NCBI GenBank assembly: GCA_036898135.1
Contig: CM072513.1
Coordinates: 73,991,496 to 74,055,495, forward strand
Direction of reading: 5' to 3'
Length of the DNA stretch: 64,000 nucleotides
DNA from: Oncomelania hupensis
Lineage: Eukaryota > Mollusca > Gastropoda > Littorinimorpha > Pomatiopsidae
Shown here: positions 24,861-36,800 of the stretch, piece by piece
How the letters are laid out: every line of letters begins with the position of its first letter
How positions within the stretch are numbered: the stretch's first letter is position 1
Program-made: the position numbers and the translations under genes
The notes under the pieces: generated by a model
Database searches by the model: none
Seen by the model: only the letters and a program-made list of their open reading frames with translations
What the model was told of the DNA's origin: nothing

Positions 24861-27179
24861 CTGTCATTCAATCAATTAATCACAATAAAGCACAATAACA
24901 AAATGTTTCACTAATAGTGTGAATTTAATTTATATTAGGTGTCCCCCTACCCCCCCCCCCAACCCTCTCACCTCCCACATCACTGGCTTAATAACATCAG
25001 TCACTTCATGGAAAATAATTAATTAATCAGACAGAACAATCAGAACCTACTGGCTAGACTACAACATTCCACGCAATATAGATCTAATGCGCAGAAATTC
25101 ACAGATCAGAACAAGGACTGAGTTTCTACATTACTTTTTTTTCCCGTTTACACTCAAACGAAATGGAATTACAACAGATCAAGAACAATTTTTGTGCCTA
25201 GGTAAGGGTTTATATTAGTCTAATTTAACTTGTTAACATAAGCAGTTTGATGAAACCAAACTGCCAATCTGACATCTACTTTTGAAATATAAGCACAAAT
25301 ATAGTCAAACAACCTAGCAATAACGTAAACAGTGAGCGACCTGTTGAACGTAAACTGTCAGCAAGCAAACTGTTTTTGGATTTAGCACATAGGTATAACA
25401 TGAATCATTCAAGCCGCTCTCCGATTGTTTTAACACTAACAACACTGCAGCGGTCTTCAACGATTCAACGATTCAACGATTCAACGAAGTTTATTGGCCA
25501 AATTGACATAAAACATGCACATGGAATATGTTGCGATGTGGCAGTAACATTCATAAAACATACAATGCAAACACACGTTTACCAGCTAATAAAATACTGA
25601 TCAAGCGTGCACACATACATACGCAAACAACAAATAGTAAAAATAAACAAACAAAGTCTTAGTTTAGGCCTACATAAACACAAAAAAAATGAAGTTTTTC
25701 AATTGCAATTTACCTTTCTTTGTCTCTTAGAAATTTGAAAAAGGACTTGCCAACACAACATTTCATGTATCTGGCATTATGGCAATTGATAGCTGTGCAA
25801 AAGTCACCGCCCTGTTTTACTCGGTCGCCTTTTGACTTTCTACCACGAGCCATTTTCAGCATGTCGACAAGGGAGCATAACTCGTACATTTCGTCTCGCG
25901 GTTCTGTACCAAGTTCCCCCTCTTTCTATCATAAGCTCTTTGGTTTGGGTATACAGACATATAAATTCATGGGTCATCCTTCAGTAGTCGTCTGGTTGTT
26001 GATCAGTCTTTCGGTCCGTCGCTTTGAATTTAACCTTTTTTGTTCAAAAACTCACATTTTGCTCTTATCTCAAGAATAAGCAGTTAGTCCAATTGTAGAT
26101 TATATGTTGTTTAATAGTAGGCTACTACTACGGACACCGCTTGCTTTCATGAAGAGCGCTTGTAGGACCTGTTCAAGTCCCTCTACATTACATTACATTA
26201 TATTATTATTGCTTTAGGTCCAGCGGACTCTTCCGAGCCCAATCAGGACCGGACAACCCCCGATCCGCATAAAAGATCTGCTGAAACAACCCTAGTGGTA
26301 AAACCGAAAGCTCTCCACCAGCCAGTCACTTTACAATAAAGACATCCCACGCAGGGGATGGCTGAGGCTTCACCCCAACTTATCGAACCCCTGTTTACAA
26401 AAACAAAATAGAATACAAACATCATTATAAATTATCAACAAAACACATACATATAAAATGCCCACATTGCTAAATAATAACATCATAGGAAGCCCTAGTG
26501 ACCACCTGGCAGAAAGCGTCCAATATTCCCAAGCTGATCCAACAGACCTCATACACAAACAAGGAGTCTTGTCCAGGGAGAGTTTTCAAGAAAAAAGGTA
26601 GGAGACTGGTCTAGCGAAGAAGACGATAGTATAGCAGATTGATAGAAAAGAGCAGGAATGAGAAAGAGCAAATGAGAAAGACAGCGACAGTGGGAATTTA
26701 AAGCACTAAATTTCCAGAAAGTGGGGATACTATTTATACTGAAACCCCCGGCACCCCAACGGGGGTACAAGTCCCTCTTTTATTTTGAGGTTTAACAAAT
26801 GGCCTATATTAAGCCACCATAGGCTAGCCTCTATCAAATGTATTATTAAAGAAGATAACAGTATTTGCTTGCCTGCTGTTTCCCTCCTGCGGCGATAAGG
26901 CAGTTGTCGGCATACAGGTTCCTGTTACCAAACTGGTCTGTGTTGGAGTGTTGGGTCCACGATCCGGCAGTCACAAGGGCGCTAGGGTCGGTGCGGCGAA
27001 TGGCATCTGCCTGCCAGTTGATGAACCTGGGAAAACAGATGACTAAAACAGTGTTTGTAGCTCATAACTCAGTCTGTGTGTTTACATATTTTTTATGAGC
27101 GCGTGGAACCTGATTACAAGAAATTGCGATGTGTAAAAAATTGTTTATTAATAACAACAACAACAACAACAGCAACAAC

Positions 27180-27278
<99 letters not shown>

Positions 27279-29139
27279 CTTTCTCTATCAGAGTATTTTA
27301 ATGTTTTAATGTCCAGTGGAAGGTTGTTTGTTGTTGCAGAGGGACTGAATGTTTTACCGCATCACCAAAACAAAATCCTATGTATTTTGAATTCATTGGG
27401 TAATAAAGTGTCTTGACTTGACTTGACTTGAAAAACAAAAATACTGGACAAAAACGTCTCGAGTTGCAAAGACGGTGGAAAAATAAAATAGATTAAGCTG
27501 GAGAGTGATGGACGATTGGGATCTCTCTTTTCTCTGGGCTAGCTAATAAGGGCGATGTCTATCTCTAATAAATAAATAAATATTTAAAAAATACATAAAC
27601 GATGGTAAGTTAGAATGAATGAAAATGTCGTTGTAATCTCAAATTGGAGCACAACGTAAAAAACCACACCACATTTCTTGGCACACCTGAGTAGGTCACG
27701 AGCTGAGTAGGTCTTGCCAGCCCAGCCAGCACCTGGCCCTGCCAGGAACCTCGTGTCGAAGCAATGGTTGTTGTCTGTCACGTCAGTCCTAATGAAACCC
27801 TCCATCTCGTTAATAATGTCCCAGCCTCCCAAGGAAGGGTGGTCCTTCACAGCGCTTACGAAGGGGATGAGGGCGTGGTCAATATAGGACTGCAGCTTGC
27901 CCGTGTCCCAAATCAAGCCAGCCAGCGGGCTGAAATGACAATATAATAAGATTGTTAATGTCATTGTCTCTACATAGCGTACTTGCCAGTTCAAAAAGCT
28001 CCTCACTCAGGATCATATTCAAGCAGTTCCAGGCGCCAACATGCTGCATCATGTGCACTATCAAACACTCAGAACCACTAAGCCGATCAATTGTGTGTAG
28101 GTGTCGCCAGTATTATGCGCCGCTGATGCGACTGGGAGTAGTGAAACGCCATCTGAAGAGTCCTTACACAAATTCGGCAACTGTAAAATATTATACGACT
28201 GTCACAATCGAGCGCATACATAGGTTATAGACGATAGATCTAGCGCTAAAAATCATCACCGTCACCCGTGTCATCGTCATTCTCACCCTAATAACCACCA
28301 TTATTATCATTACCAACATCGTCTTTGTCATCGTTATAATCGTACTCAGGGTGTTGCTTGAGAGCCCCGTTCCATAGGGTAGGAAAGATGAGGATGCCTC
28401 TGTCGTGAGCATCGTTCAGGTACTGCTTGAAGTCGTTGAGGAAAGAGCCGTCACTATCCAAGCCCGATACGTGGCCACTGCTGTCGAACTTTGGCGACGT
28501 CTGACCCTCTACGTGAACCCAGGTTCCTAAGCAGATGAATAATATAAATTATCCCCATCTTGGAAATATGACGAGTTCTCCAATCGAGGTCATTTACGTC
28601 AATGGCCAGTAGTAGAAGCAGTCTATAGGTGCGAGTTTGATAACGTGATCAATGGAAATTTGAACATTTTTCATAATTATTCCACTATCCAACCGTTAAT
28701 AACATTAACAACCGAATTCCGTTAAAATAAACTCAAGCAGATTCAGAGCAGACCACTGGTTTCTGTGTCTGTGTAAGTAAATTTATCACGCCAGTGACCT
28801 TGAGCACGAATACGAAATCCACGAACCACAAACTAGAGAAGATTTCCCCCCATTTTTTAGAAGGCATCTGAGTAACGTTGGTTGCACTTACTCATGGAAT
28901 TACCGCCGGCATTCTTCACTTTGTCCATGAGCTCGATGTATCTATTGCGGCGATACTGGTACTGATGGTTGCCGAAGTCAGAACCAAAGGAGACCCAGGC
29001 AGTGTTGGCGCCAGACAGGAACACCTTCTGTCCGTTATGGACAAAATTCTTGCCGTTAATTTGAAGAACGCCGGCTAGAGTGAGAGACAACATAGTTAAA
29101 TTAATAAGTGAACTTTTTCACCCATCCACCTCCACCTCC

Positions 29140-29178
<39 letters not shown>

Positions 29179-29353
29179 GTCGTCGTCGTCGTCGTCGTCC
29201 TGGTTTTGTCCTCGTGTTCGCAGTCGTTAGTATTATCATGGTTATCATTTTAAACATCGTCAACAACAATTCCAACAGCACTATTGCTTCGGCCTACTTA
29301 CCATAAGTCAGGCCAACCACACAGGCAAGGAACAACAGCGGTAGGGCAGACAT
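20722..29353 (-). CDS. GH5 endo-beta-1,4-mannanase, copy D (complete, seven exons)
   Basis: Minus strand. Exons: 29302-29353, 28892-29074, 28346-28526, 27687-27929, 26873-27026, 23898-23969, 20722-20973. All phases agree and give 378 residues. Residues 1-17 are a signal peptide (MSALPLLFLACVVGLTY). RTWVHVEG follows at the exon 2/3 join. Glu180 in GGWDIINEMEGF is the expected acid/base and Glu311 in LVVAEFNQVRGGG the nucleophile, the same numbers as in copy C. Exon 5 ends on a GC donor (CAG|GCAAGC); the other introns are GT-AG. Against copy C the last exon is seven codons longer (GGGHSIEDLFNHFYYFGYAG, then a TWHANADGSDTDDTD acidic stretch) and exon 3 one codon shorter. That implies a different loop around the active site. 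It is expected to be secreted and mannan-degrading. Introns 4-6 carry microsatellites, a SINE, a LINE tail and a foldback. Confidence 0.93.
21064..21265 (+). repeat. Compound array (AAT)n(GAA)n(CAA)n
   Basis: Roughly 30 bp of AAT, 85 bp of GAA and 60 bp of CAA triplets adjoin without spacer in intron 6 of mannanase D. The phase of the triplets is kept through the changes, as expected from slippage plus point mutation at the borders. Confidence 0.92.
21371..21690 (-). repeat. SINE-like dispersed repeat, minus copy
   Basis: Shares about 300 bp, inverted, with 34739-35098. Common blocks are GAGTGTAAACCGAGGTCTAG, CCTGACGCTCATGTCCTA, TGGGCGTCAGACTATGCG and TTAGATCCTGTATC. It lies in intron 6 of mannanase D. 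No A or B box is clear, so the class is uncertain. Confidence 0.7.
22151..22215 (+). repeat. Interstitial telomere-like repeat (CCCTAA)n
   Basis: Imperfect CTAACC/CCTAACCCTTAA units over about 65 bp. Similar short stretches occur at about 574-592, 23568-23585 and 47878-47915, each within repeat-rich DNA. Confidence 0.75.
22625..22805 (+). repeat. (CT)n microsatellite in two blocks
   Basis: Two CT arrays of about 70 and 60 bp are separated by a non-repeat spacer CGTGTACCACCACCTCACCC. A CCACCCCACCCCACCC stretch precedes the first array and resembles that spacer. Confidence 0.95.
22859..22947 (+). repeat. (GAT)n microsatellite
   Basis: About 55 bp of perfect GAT with an interrupted head. The Asp-rich and His-rich frames through it are artefacts of the repeat. 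Confidence 0.95.
23022..23192 (-). mobile_element. RTE-like LINE 3' end fragment
   Basis: Minus strand. The family tail (CCTATCCTATCCTATCCCG on plus) is followed by the reverse complement of the C-terminal coding block (REWTGL and ERWNTLVKR region). It is cut off near 23192 after about 170 bp. It lies in intron 6 of mannanase D. Confidence 0.85.
24106..24463. mobile_element. Foldback/MITE-like element, about 97 bp inverted arms
   Basis: The arm 24106-24202 (AGCCCGAGCAAAGGG..AATAAGCTCTTT) recurs as an almost perfect reverse complement at 24367-24463, with a 164 bp loop. Part of the arm (TCCCTCTCTTTC..AATAAGCTCTTTGGTTTG) is also found at about 25915-25948. It lies in intron 5 of mannanase D. 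No target duplication could be fixed. Confidence 0.75.
24799..24858 (+). repeat. (AG)n microsatellite
   Basis: Sixty bp of perfect AG in intron 5 of mannanase D. Confidence 0.95.
26185..26767 (-). mobile_element. Complete retro-repeat (560 bp family) with 11 bp target duplication
   Basis: Minus orientation. The element begins on minus with CCCCCGTTGGGGTGCCGGGGG and TTTCAGTATAAATAGTATCC. It ends with GGCTCGGAAGAGTCCGCTGG, ACCTAAAG and an AATGT-type tail. CAAGTCCCTCT flanks it on both sides (26174-26184 and 26768-26778), which shows retroposition. It lies in intron 5 of mannanase D. No coding capacity; no obvious tRNA or 5S head. Confidence 0.9.
27155..27273 (+). repeat. (AAC)n(AAT)n microsatellite
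   Basis: A short AAC block passes into about 95 bp of AAT in intron 4 of mannanase D, matching in position the array upstream of exon 5 of copy A. Confidence 0.95.
29139..29200 (+). repeat. (ATC)n(GTC)n microsatellite
   Basis: Perfect ATC units pass directly into six GTC units within intron 1 of mannanase D. Confidence 0.95.
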
Positions 29354-29530
29354 CTCTATATTCTGTCATAAACAGCCTGAATAATCTGATACATAAATAA
29401 CAGAAACAAAATAATGACAGCACGAAGAGTGCAACGTGTGTGCAATACAGTACAATACAATACAATGCATGCAATGCAATACAACAAACACGTCTTTATT
29501 AGCCTACCCCAAAAGGAATTGCAATAAACG

Positions 29531-30085
29531 TGAGAATTCGTTTTAGTAATGTAGGCATTTTGTTTTTGTAAATTTGATAAATTAGAGTACAGCCTAAGCA
29601 TGCCCTTGCATGGGATGTCTTTGGAATGCCTTCGGTGTTGCCATTAGGGTTGTATCAGCAGATCTTTTATACGGATCAGGGGTGAGCCTTCTTTCAACCA
29701 AGTTGTGGTCCTGATTCGGCTCTTTGCAGTCCGCTGGACCCTATAAACAACGACTAACTATCAGGTCCAGCGGACTGCAAAGAGCCGAATCAGGACCACA
29801 ACTTGGTTGAAAGAGGGCTCACCCCTGATCCGTATCTGCTGATACAACCCTAATGGCAACACTGAAGGCATTCCACCAGCCGGTCACCTTACAATAAAAG
29901 GCATCCCATGCAGGGGATGCTTAGGCTTTACTCTAATCTATCGAACTCCTGTTTACAAAAACAAAATGCCTACATTGCTAAATAATAATACCATAGAAAT
30001 CCCTAGTGACCAGTAATATATAGCACTAACTTTCCACAAAGTGGGGATACTATTTATATAGAAACCCCCGGTACCCCCACGGCGA
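29531..30085. mobile_element. Two retro-repeat fragments tail-to-tail upstream of mannanase D
   Basis: 29540-29755 is a plus-orientation 3' part ending TCCGCTGGACCCTATAAACA. 29764-30085 is a minus-orientation copy starting GGTCCAGCGGACTGCAAAGA and missing an internal block near 30010. Both belong to the GCAAAGAG subfamily. They lie 180-730 bp upstream of the D start codon, so they may overlap its promoter. Confidence 0.8.
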
Positions 30086-30139
30086 ATCCGGTTGTGTAAG
30101 CAGAAGATTATGAATATTCGGGACAAACAGTAATAGATT

Positions 30140-30470
30140 CGAATGACGGGTGGCGTGGTTCAGCAGTGGGTATGGCGCTGGTTTCCAATGCCGAAGATCA
30201 CGGGTTCTAACCCCGCAGAGGACGAACTTATGAGACTAAGGTACGATACTTAGATAGGAGACTTTTCAGTTCATCGAGGGTTTCCGCCGGGAGCTCCCGT
30301 TTCATCCCTCCCTTCAGTAAAAATATTAGACGCAGTCACTCTAAATTTCAAAATATAAAACATTGGTTTCTTTTCCACCTTGTATATAACAGCGATCTCT
30401 TCATAGCGCAATGCTTCGTGTTCGATTGAAGGAAAAGCGCGTGATATCCGCTGTATTATTATTTTAAATT
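30140..30470 (+). repeat. tRNA-derived SINE (GTAGCGCAGTGG family)
   Basis: The head GCGTGGTTCAGCAGTGGGTATGG with CACGGGTTCTAACCCCG is a degenerate A/B box pair. The body (CATCGAGGGTTTCCGCCGGGAG, ATATAACAGCGATCTC) and AAAGCGCGT..TATTATTATT tail match the copies at 39189-39672 and 41803-42058. Confidence 0.75.
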
Positions 30471-30904
30471 GCTGGAATTCATTATTGCATTTTGTGTTTC
30501 AAACGATTCTTAAATCACAGAGTTTTGCATTTTTCATATTTTAGAATAACGTCGGCAAGCAAAGGAGATTGCTATTATAAGATGGAAACAGGAAATCAGT
30601 TTGGCATTTTTGACTTTTTGCAATGGCTGTATCTAATAGGTCTACACCAATTTTTTTTTTTTCGTTTGAAAATGACAAAGTTGTACTTGTACAAATTGAA
30701 TATAAACCAGAAAACGTATTAAACAGTAATGAGTTCTCTGATGTAACTGCATGCCTACCTGTTCCCACACAGATAAGGAGATCGTCACGGCCAGAGAGCA
30801 GCAGTTGTCCTTATTGTAAAAGAATCTTAAATTTACGATCTGCCTTTATATCTTTTAAGGCTTATCTTTTCTCTCAAAGGTCAGAGGTTATCGAGTTAGG
30901 GGGC

Positions 30905-31015
30905 GCGGCAGTGAAAGAGCGCCTATGCCTGTGACAGGTCTCCCTTTGGTTATCTATAATACCCAAAGGAAGACGCCTCATAGGCGCTCGCGTGTCCAAA
31001 TACCATCGCCTGTGG
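30905..31015. mobile_element. Foldback element related to 8376-8572
   Basis: AGAGCGCCTATGCCTGTGAC..GGTCTCCCTTTGG is followed about 30 bp later by CCAAAGGAAGACGCCTCATAGGCGCTC. This uses the same arm sequence as the 8.4 kb element in a shorter hairpin. Confidence 0.7.
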
Positions 31016-31320
31016 CTAAAACAGTGGCCTGCCTATGTAAAATCTGTATATGCGTGACCCTTGTTGTTATTGCAGGAGCTTGTGCATAGTGTCATAGTCA
31101 CTCATAATGTTATATCAAATACCTTTTTGACAAATAAGTACCTTGCTGTTGATTTTATAAATGTCTCGTTTGTTAATTATGTATAGGAAAGGTTGAACAC
31201 AAAATAAAGAATAAAAAAGTGAACATACTTATTTCCTTTTATTTAACCAATAGCCAGGTCAAATTTCAGATCTTAGTGAAAGAATTATGGAACCGTTTCT
31301 TAGATACATACTGAAGCTGA

Positions 31321-31655
31321 TTATGAAATTCGAAGACCATCACACAAGCCATTGGACAACACGACGACTTGCTCACAGTGGTGAAGAAACGGAAACTCTG
31401 ATGGTATGGCCACATCACCAGAGCATAAGGCCTTGCAAAGACCATCCTGCAATGCACGGTGCAAGGGAGCAGAAGAAGAGAGAGACAGAAAAAGAAGTGG
31501 AAAGACAATATTCGAGAATGGACTGGCTTGACACTGAGTGAAGCCATGAGGGCTGCTGAGGACAAAGAGAGATGGAGTACGCTCGTTAAACGACCATCTG
31601 TGGTGTTCCAACGGCTTTCAGGATAGGATAGGATTGAATAGGATAGGACAGGAAG
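31321..31655 (+). mobile_element. RTE-like LINE 3' fragment
   Basis: GACCATCACACAAGCCATTG through AATGGACTGGCTTGACACTG to a GGATAGGATAGG tail matches the last 300 bp of the LINE coding region, with several frame-breaking changes. No functional frame. Confidence 0.85.
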
Positions 31656-31699
31656 AGTCCATTGTGTAAGTTGCATCTTATGTGTGTTCTCTCCATTAT

Positions 31700-33845
31700 C
31701 AACTTCATAACGACTTCACAACGTGTGTAACGACACACTGCCTGGGACTGGCCAAAGCTTTGTTAGTAGCGAATGCAGTGTGGCGTAACACTTAACCCCG
31801 AGGCCAAGTTCATGGTCCTTCAAGAGAAAACGGGCCTAGCTAGATGTTTGATAAACACTCGTTAAATGTAGTTCAGGTTCTATAATTAAAATAATAATCT
31901 TAAAAGGAGAATACATCAGTTCTTCAGAGCACCCTTTTCTTTTCTTTTCTTTCAAGGTGCTTTTTCCATTTCTTTTCTTGCTGCTCCCTCTCCCTCAGCA
32001 GAAAAGAAAATATTCTTGAAGTTAAAAATGTATCAGTACGTCCTTCAGAGCAAGCCTTTCTTTCAAGCTACTTTCCATTTCTTCTCTTTCCTTCACTCTT
32101 TCTCTATAGTACTGGAAGTCTTATTCGACAGCTTTGCAAAACATATATAAAACATATATGTATATAAATTCTGAAATGTATGCAATCACAATAAAAACTA
32201 GTTATCGTATGAATAATTTATTAACATGAAACAGTAATAATAACAGCAAACCGTCACAGATTTTAAATACAAATAACAAAACCTCAGCAAATTTCTATTT
32301 AAATTTTTTTTAATATCATACAATACATGTTTGTACACATTTGCCTTCAGTCTGCCAAATACAGTCTGCATTCAAAGCATGGTAGATCAAAGCAAGCCAA
32401 TTTGCTATGCTAAGAGTGGAGATACGACACATTATAAATCTCTCACTTTCTTGTGGTCCTGATTCGGTTCTTAGCAGTCCGCTGGACCCTATAAACATTG
32501 ACTATCGAATCTTATCTTTCTTTCTTTATTTATTTCATGTCATTTCCATCGAAATGATAAGACAATAAAACCAAAAACACAAACACACATGTGCGCGCTT
32601 ACTAAAGCTACATAATGAAGACTCTATCTTTCTTTTTTTTTGTCTTTCAAATGGTTTCTGTACATAAACCTGAACATTGAAGAAGGCAACATTATTTAAT
32701 AAGTCTTCATTATTTTACAATTACTTATACTGCCCTGTGAAAAGCAACACAACTAATAGCCTAATAAAACCTGTTTTCCAAAGAACACTGGCATTAGTGG
32801 GGCCGGGTAGCTCAGTTGGTAAGAGCGTCTTGCTAGTAACCGAAAGGTCGCTGGTTCGAATCCCGGATTGGTCAACGTGTGATCATATTATTTTCCCCTT
32901 TACCAACAACTGGCCCGCTGGTGTCAGTATAAATCGGTCCAGTAGTCACCTATATGCGAAAGTGTCGTGTGACTATAATCTACATACAAACAAACAAACA
33001 CTGGCATTCTTCTATTAAGTGGTGTTCAGGTTGCAGGAAGACAGAAATCATGTCTCGATCTTAGTCTGAACACTGAAGGCAACATTAATCAAGTCTTGGA
33101 CACCATTTCATAGTATGAGATCACTTATGCAGCCAAGAGAAAGCCAATACAACTGAGGCACAGACTTTGCTTTCCCAAAAAGCCTGATCGTCTTCTAACA
33201 GTTTGTTTGTTTCATTTAAATTGCAGGAAAAGAGAGTGCAAGCCATTTTTCATTCTGATTCAAAATTAATTGTCTGAATGTGGTTTGGCAATGCACAGGA
33301 AACAGCAAAATTCTATGTTCATTTATTTTTTATGCCTATATTCCATCCAATTGATCATCCAATTGATAAGAAAACAAATTCCCTCATTTTGTGTATCTGG
33401 ATTTGCACATTTACAGCCAATGAGGAGGTCTTTTGGAACAATATCTAGCTGAGTTTTTGAATAATAATAATAATAATCCTGGATAGCTTATAGGAGCCTT
33501 ATTCCTAAATCAAGACTCAAACCGCAGCAATCTGTTATCAACACACAAGCTCACATGTTACATATGCCTGTAACCAATGTACATGCTCACATGTTAACAA
33601 ACTTTTACATACACAACAAGCACACATGCATCTCTGAAACAAGTGGTGTAAGGCAAGAAGATCACTATCAGAAGATGGAAAGGGAATCAAATTTTATTTT
33701 TAGATCAGCATCACAGAGTCCCAAGTTTTTTCTGTGTCCTCCTGAACAGTCTGCTTTGCTAGCAAGGAACAATAGTTCTGGTTTTCGCTTGCTTGTAGAT
33801 ATTGTTCCAGAGGGCATCTAGTTGTTCTTTTCAAAGTGAAGAACA
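31700..33845. other. Intergenic DNA 3' of RPAP1
   Basis: Apart from the SINE at 32800 and a 50 bp retro-repeat tail at 32446-32495, I see no gene. Plus-strand TTTATT at 33693-33698 is a candidate AATAAA poly(A) signal for RPAP1 (minus), about 150 bp after its stop. Confidence 0.5.
32800..32990 (+). repeat. tRNA-derived SINE (Thr-like head), plus copy
   Basis: GGCCGGGTAGCTCAGTTGG, loop CTAGTAA and CTGGTTCGAATCCCGG form an almost intact tRNA-like head. The following 110 bp body is the same as at 9553-9765 and ends in ACAAACAAACAAACA. High identity between the two copies suggests recent activity (by eye, not measured). Confidence 0.87.
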
Positions 33846-36800
33846 TCAGAGTCCAAGTCGTTCTTTAGTTTGATTCAGCAAGGTCTGTCTGTTTGCTGGC
33901 AAGGCATCATAAAGCTCCAAGCCATTCGACAATTCTGGTTTCGCATGTTTGTAGAGAATGATGATGTCCCTCAGTTCCTGAAAGCAAGAAATCAAGATAA
34001 ATATCTATGCCTTGCATGAATAATGATAAACAGTGCCTGATACACTGGAATCTTCAGACAGGGAGGGATTTTTTTCAGTTCCTCTCTCTTTCTCTGACTG
34101 CCCAGTAATGCAGAAATACAATGGCTCATAGAACAGTATGGATCTGACATGAAATTGTTGCAAGCCTAGTCTTGTCAGCCATTTCAACCAAGAGAGAGAG
34201 AAAAGCTAGTTTTGCACTCTGCAAGCACTAGAGTATCAATGCAGAATAACAATACCTGACAAGTAAAGTTAAAAGCATTTAATATTAAATTAAACGGCGG
34301 TGTAGGTTTTATTGGAAAACAACAACTGAAAGTAATAAATGTATCTTATCTTCATAATCATGTATCACATACCTGATCTTTGCATCTTAAGACTCTCTCC
34401 CAGAGTCTCTGCCTCATTGCAGTGTTGGCTTGGTCCTGGGTAAAGTAGAGGAAGCGGTTCAGATGATGAACCGCCACCACAAAGAGCACAGGTGACCACT
34501 GGCGGCGAACTAAACCGTTCACCAAACTGCTGCCGTACAACTGGATCAGCTGCAGATCTGCCTCATCCGGTGTCAGGAACCGCTCAATATTCAGCAACAT
34601 CTGCAAACATAACGGTGAAAATAACACAGAGAATGAATTATCTTTACTAGAAAATTGTTTGTCTTCATGTAAAGCAGCGCCTTATCTCTGACCAAAGAAA
34701 CACATTTTAGCAAAATTAGGGAGTGCACCTTATGCAATGTGTCGCCTTGTATGCTAGAAATGACTTCTCCTCCTTTGAATGAGAGTATAAACCGAGGTCT
34801 AGTCTGTGTACGCATACATATCGCATTCCATCGCTTGGACTTTAAAGAACCTGACCCTCATGTCCTAGATGGGGGAGTGCCATCAACAAAATACACCCAG
34901 CATGCACTAGGTACGTCCCTTCTCCCCATCCCTAGTCACCCAAAATTGTGCCCAGTCATCTGGGCGTCAGACTATGCGTCTAAAGGTTGCAGGTGGGCGC
35001 CTGAGGCGGCTTACGTTAGATCCTGTATCAACCAGCACTCTGAGCAGCTTTAGAGCTGGAAAATCGCTATATAAGATTGGTTAAATAAATAAAAATAAAG
35101 AAGTTATGGTACATCATGAAAACACGTTACAGAAGACGATCTTGTGCAAGCATTTTGAAAATATCTAAAAACTGTATAAAATTGTATTGCGTTGCACTTT
35201 ATTGTATAGTATTGAACTGCTTTGTGTTGTTGTATATTGCTTTACATTGTATTGTAATCCTAGTTTACCCTGGTAGTATATTGTATTGTATTTCACTGGT
35301 TAGATGCTGTGGTACAGACCTCGGAGATGGGGATGGGCATGTTGCGCAGAACCTTCTCCCTCTCCTGCCACACAGCACGACGCAGCATACAGCTCTGGCA
35401 CTGCTGCATGGGCAGCAGAGTGTAGGATGCAAACAGCGCATCGCCGAACGACACTGCCTCATACTGATCTAGGAACAGTGTGTAGCTGATTGGACGAAAA
35501 CAAAGAGTACTCGATGTGAATAAGAAATTCAAAAAGAAATAATGAAAATAAAACATTTTAAAAACTGCATTAAACTATCCAAAACATTGGTCCTACTCCA
35601 CTGCTGGTAAACAATTCAATCCCCCCCCCCTTTTAGCCTCACCTCCCTCCCCATTAACTTATTCTTTCAGTTCTCTAAAACTCATTGCCTCAGTCATTAA
35701 CACATTGCCAAATTTATTCAACATGACAATTTTCCAGTTTGAATATTAAATGTGATCATGATTGTAATCTCAAAGATTTGGTTATTGTTTAATGATTCAG
35801 TCTATCCTCCTTTTCCCCCAAATATGTAAAAGCAGGAAGCCTTCACAAAAAAACAAAACAAATAATTGTGCAGGAAATTTTTATTTTTTAAGGGAGAACG
35901 TCAGCAAATAAATCAAAACATTTAAGGTAAAACTCTGCACTCTTTACAAGGCAAAACGCTTTGCAATTCTACTTACAATTAAAACAACTGTAAAAAAAAA
36001 AAAAAAAAAAGTAGCTCACAGGTCATAAAAGGAAGAGATGCCAGGCACCCGTTCATCAAAATCCATCTTGTCCAGCATTTGTGGAGTGGTGTATGTTCTG
36101 AACAGGCAGGCTAGGTAACCGTACACCGATTTCTCCATGAACAGTCTGTCATCTCCTGCACACAAAAAATCAACTCATCAATATATGAATGAATCAATCA
36201 ACCAAACAATCTTCCCGAATCGAAGTCAAAACTTCTTGAAACGTTTGTTGGAGGGAAGTAGGTTATGAACAGACTGGCTATAAAGCCGTACACCAACTTC
36301 ACCATAACTCTCAACCTCAACATCATCTATCAACAGAGTTGCCAACCCCCAAAAACGTTTTCAGTAGTAAAAATTCTGAATTTCAGTAGTTTTATGACAT
36401 TTTCCGTAGCCATACGTCCTCGCATTTTTTTAAAACGAAGACATGCATACACAGTCTGCAACGAAGGTCGTGAAGAGTGTTTCCGCACGAATTATTGAGA
36501 GATCCATATCGGGCTTGAAGAAGGTTGCTACCGACTGAACAGGGACTAACTTTTCTGGATCAGGGCAACGACTTTTGTGACGGTTGCCATTCACGTGTCG
36601 CGTCACATCGTGTGATCTCGATGACGCAGTGATGCACGGAAACTTTTCACTTTCCTGTACTCTTGATTTGCTGTCCTCTTCTTTTTTTCTGGGCTTTCAT
36701 CGCTAGTTTTCTTTCTTTTTGGCATCATGGATTCAAAATACGCCGCACACAAACTTTTCTTCTCGCGCTGTAAAACGTGACCCGGAAACGAAAGTGTCAC

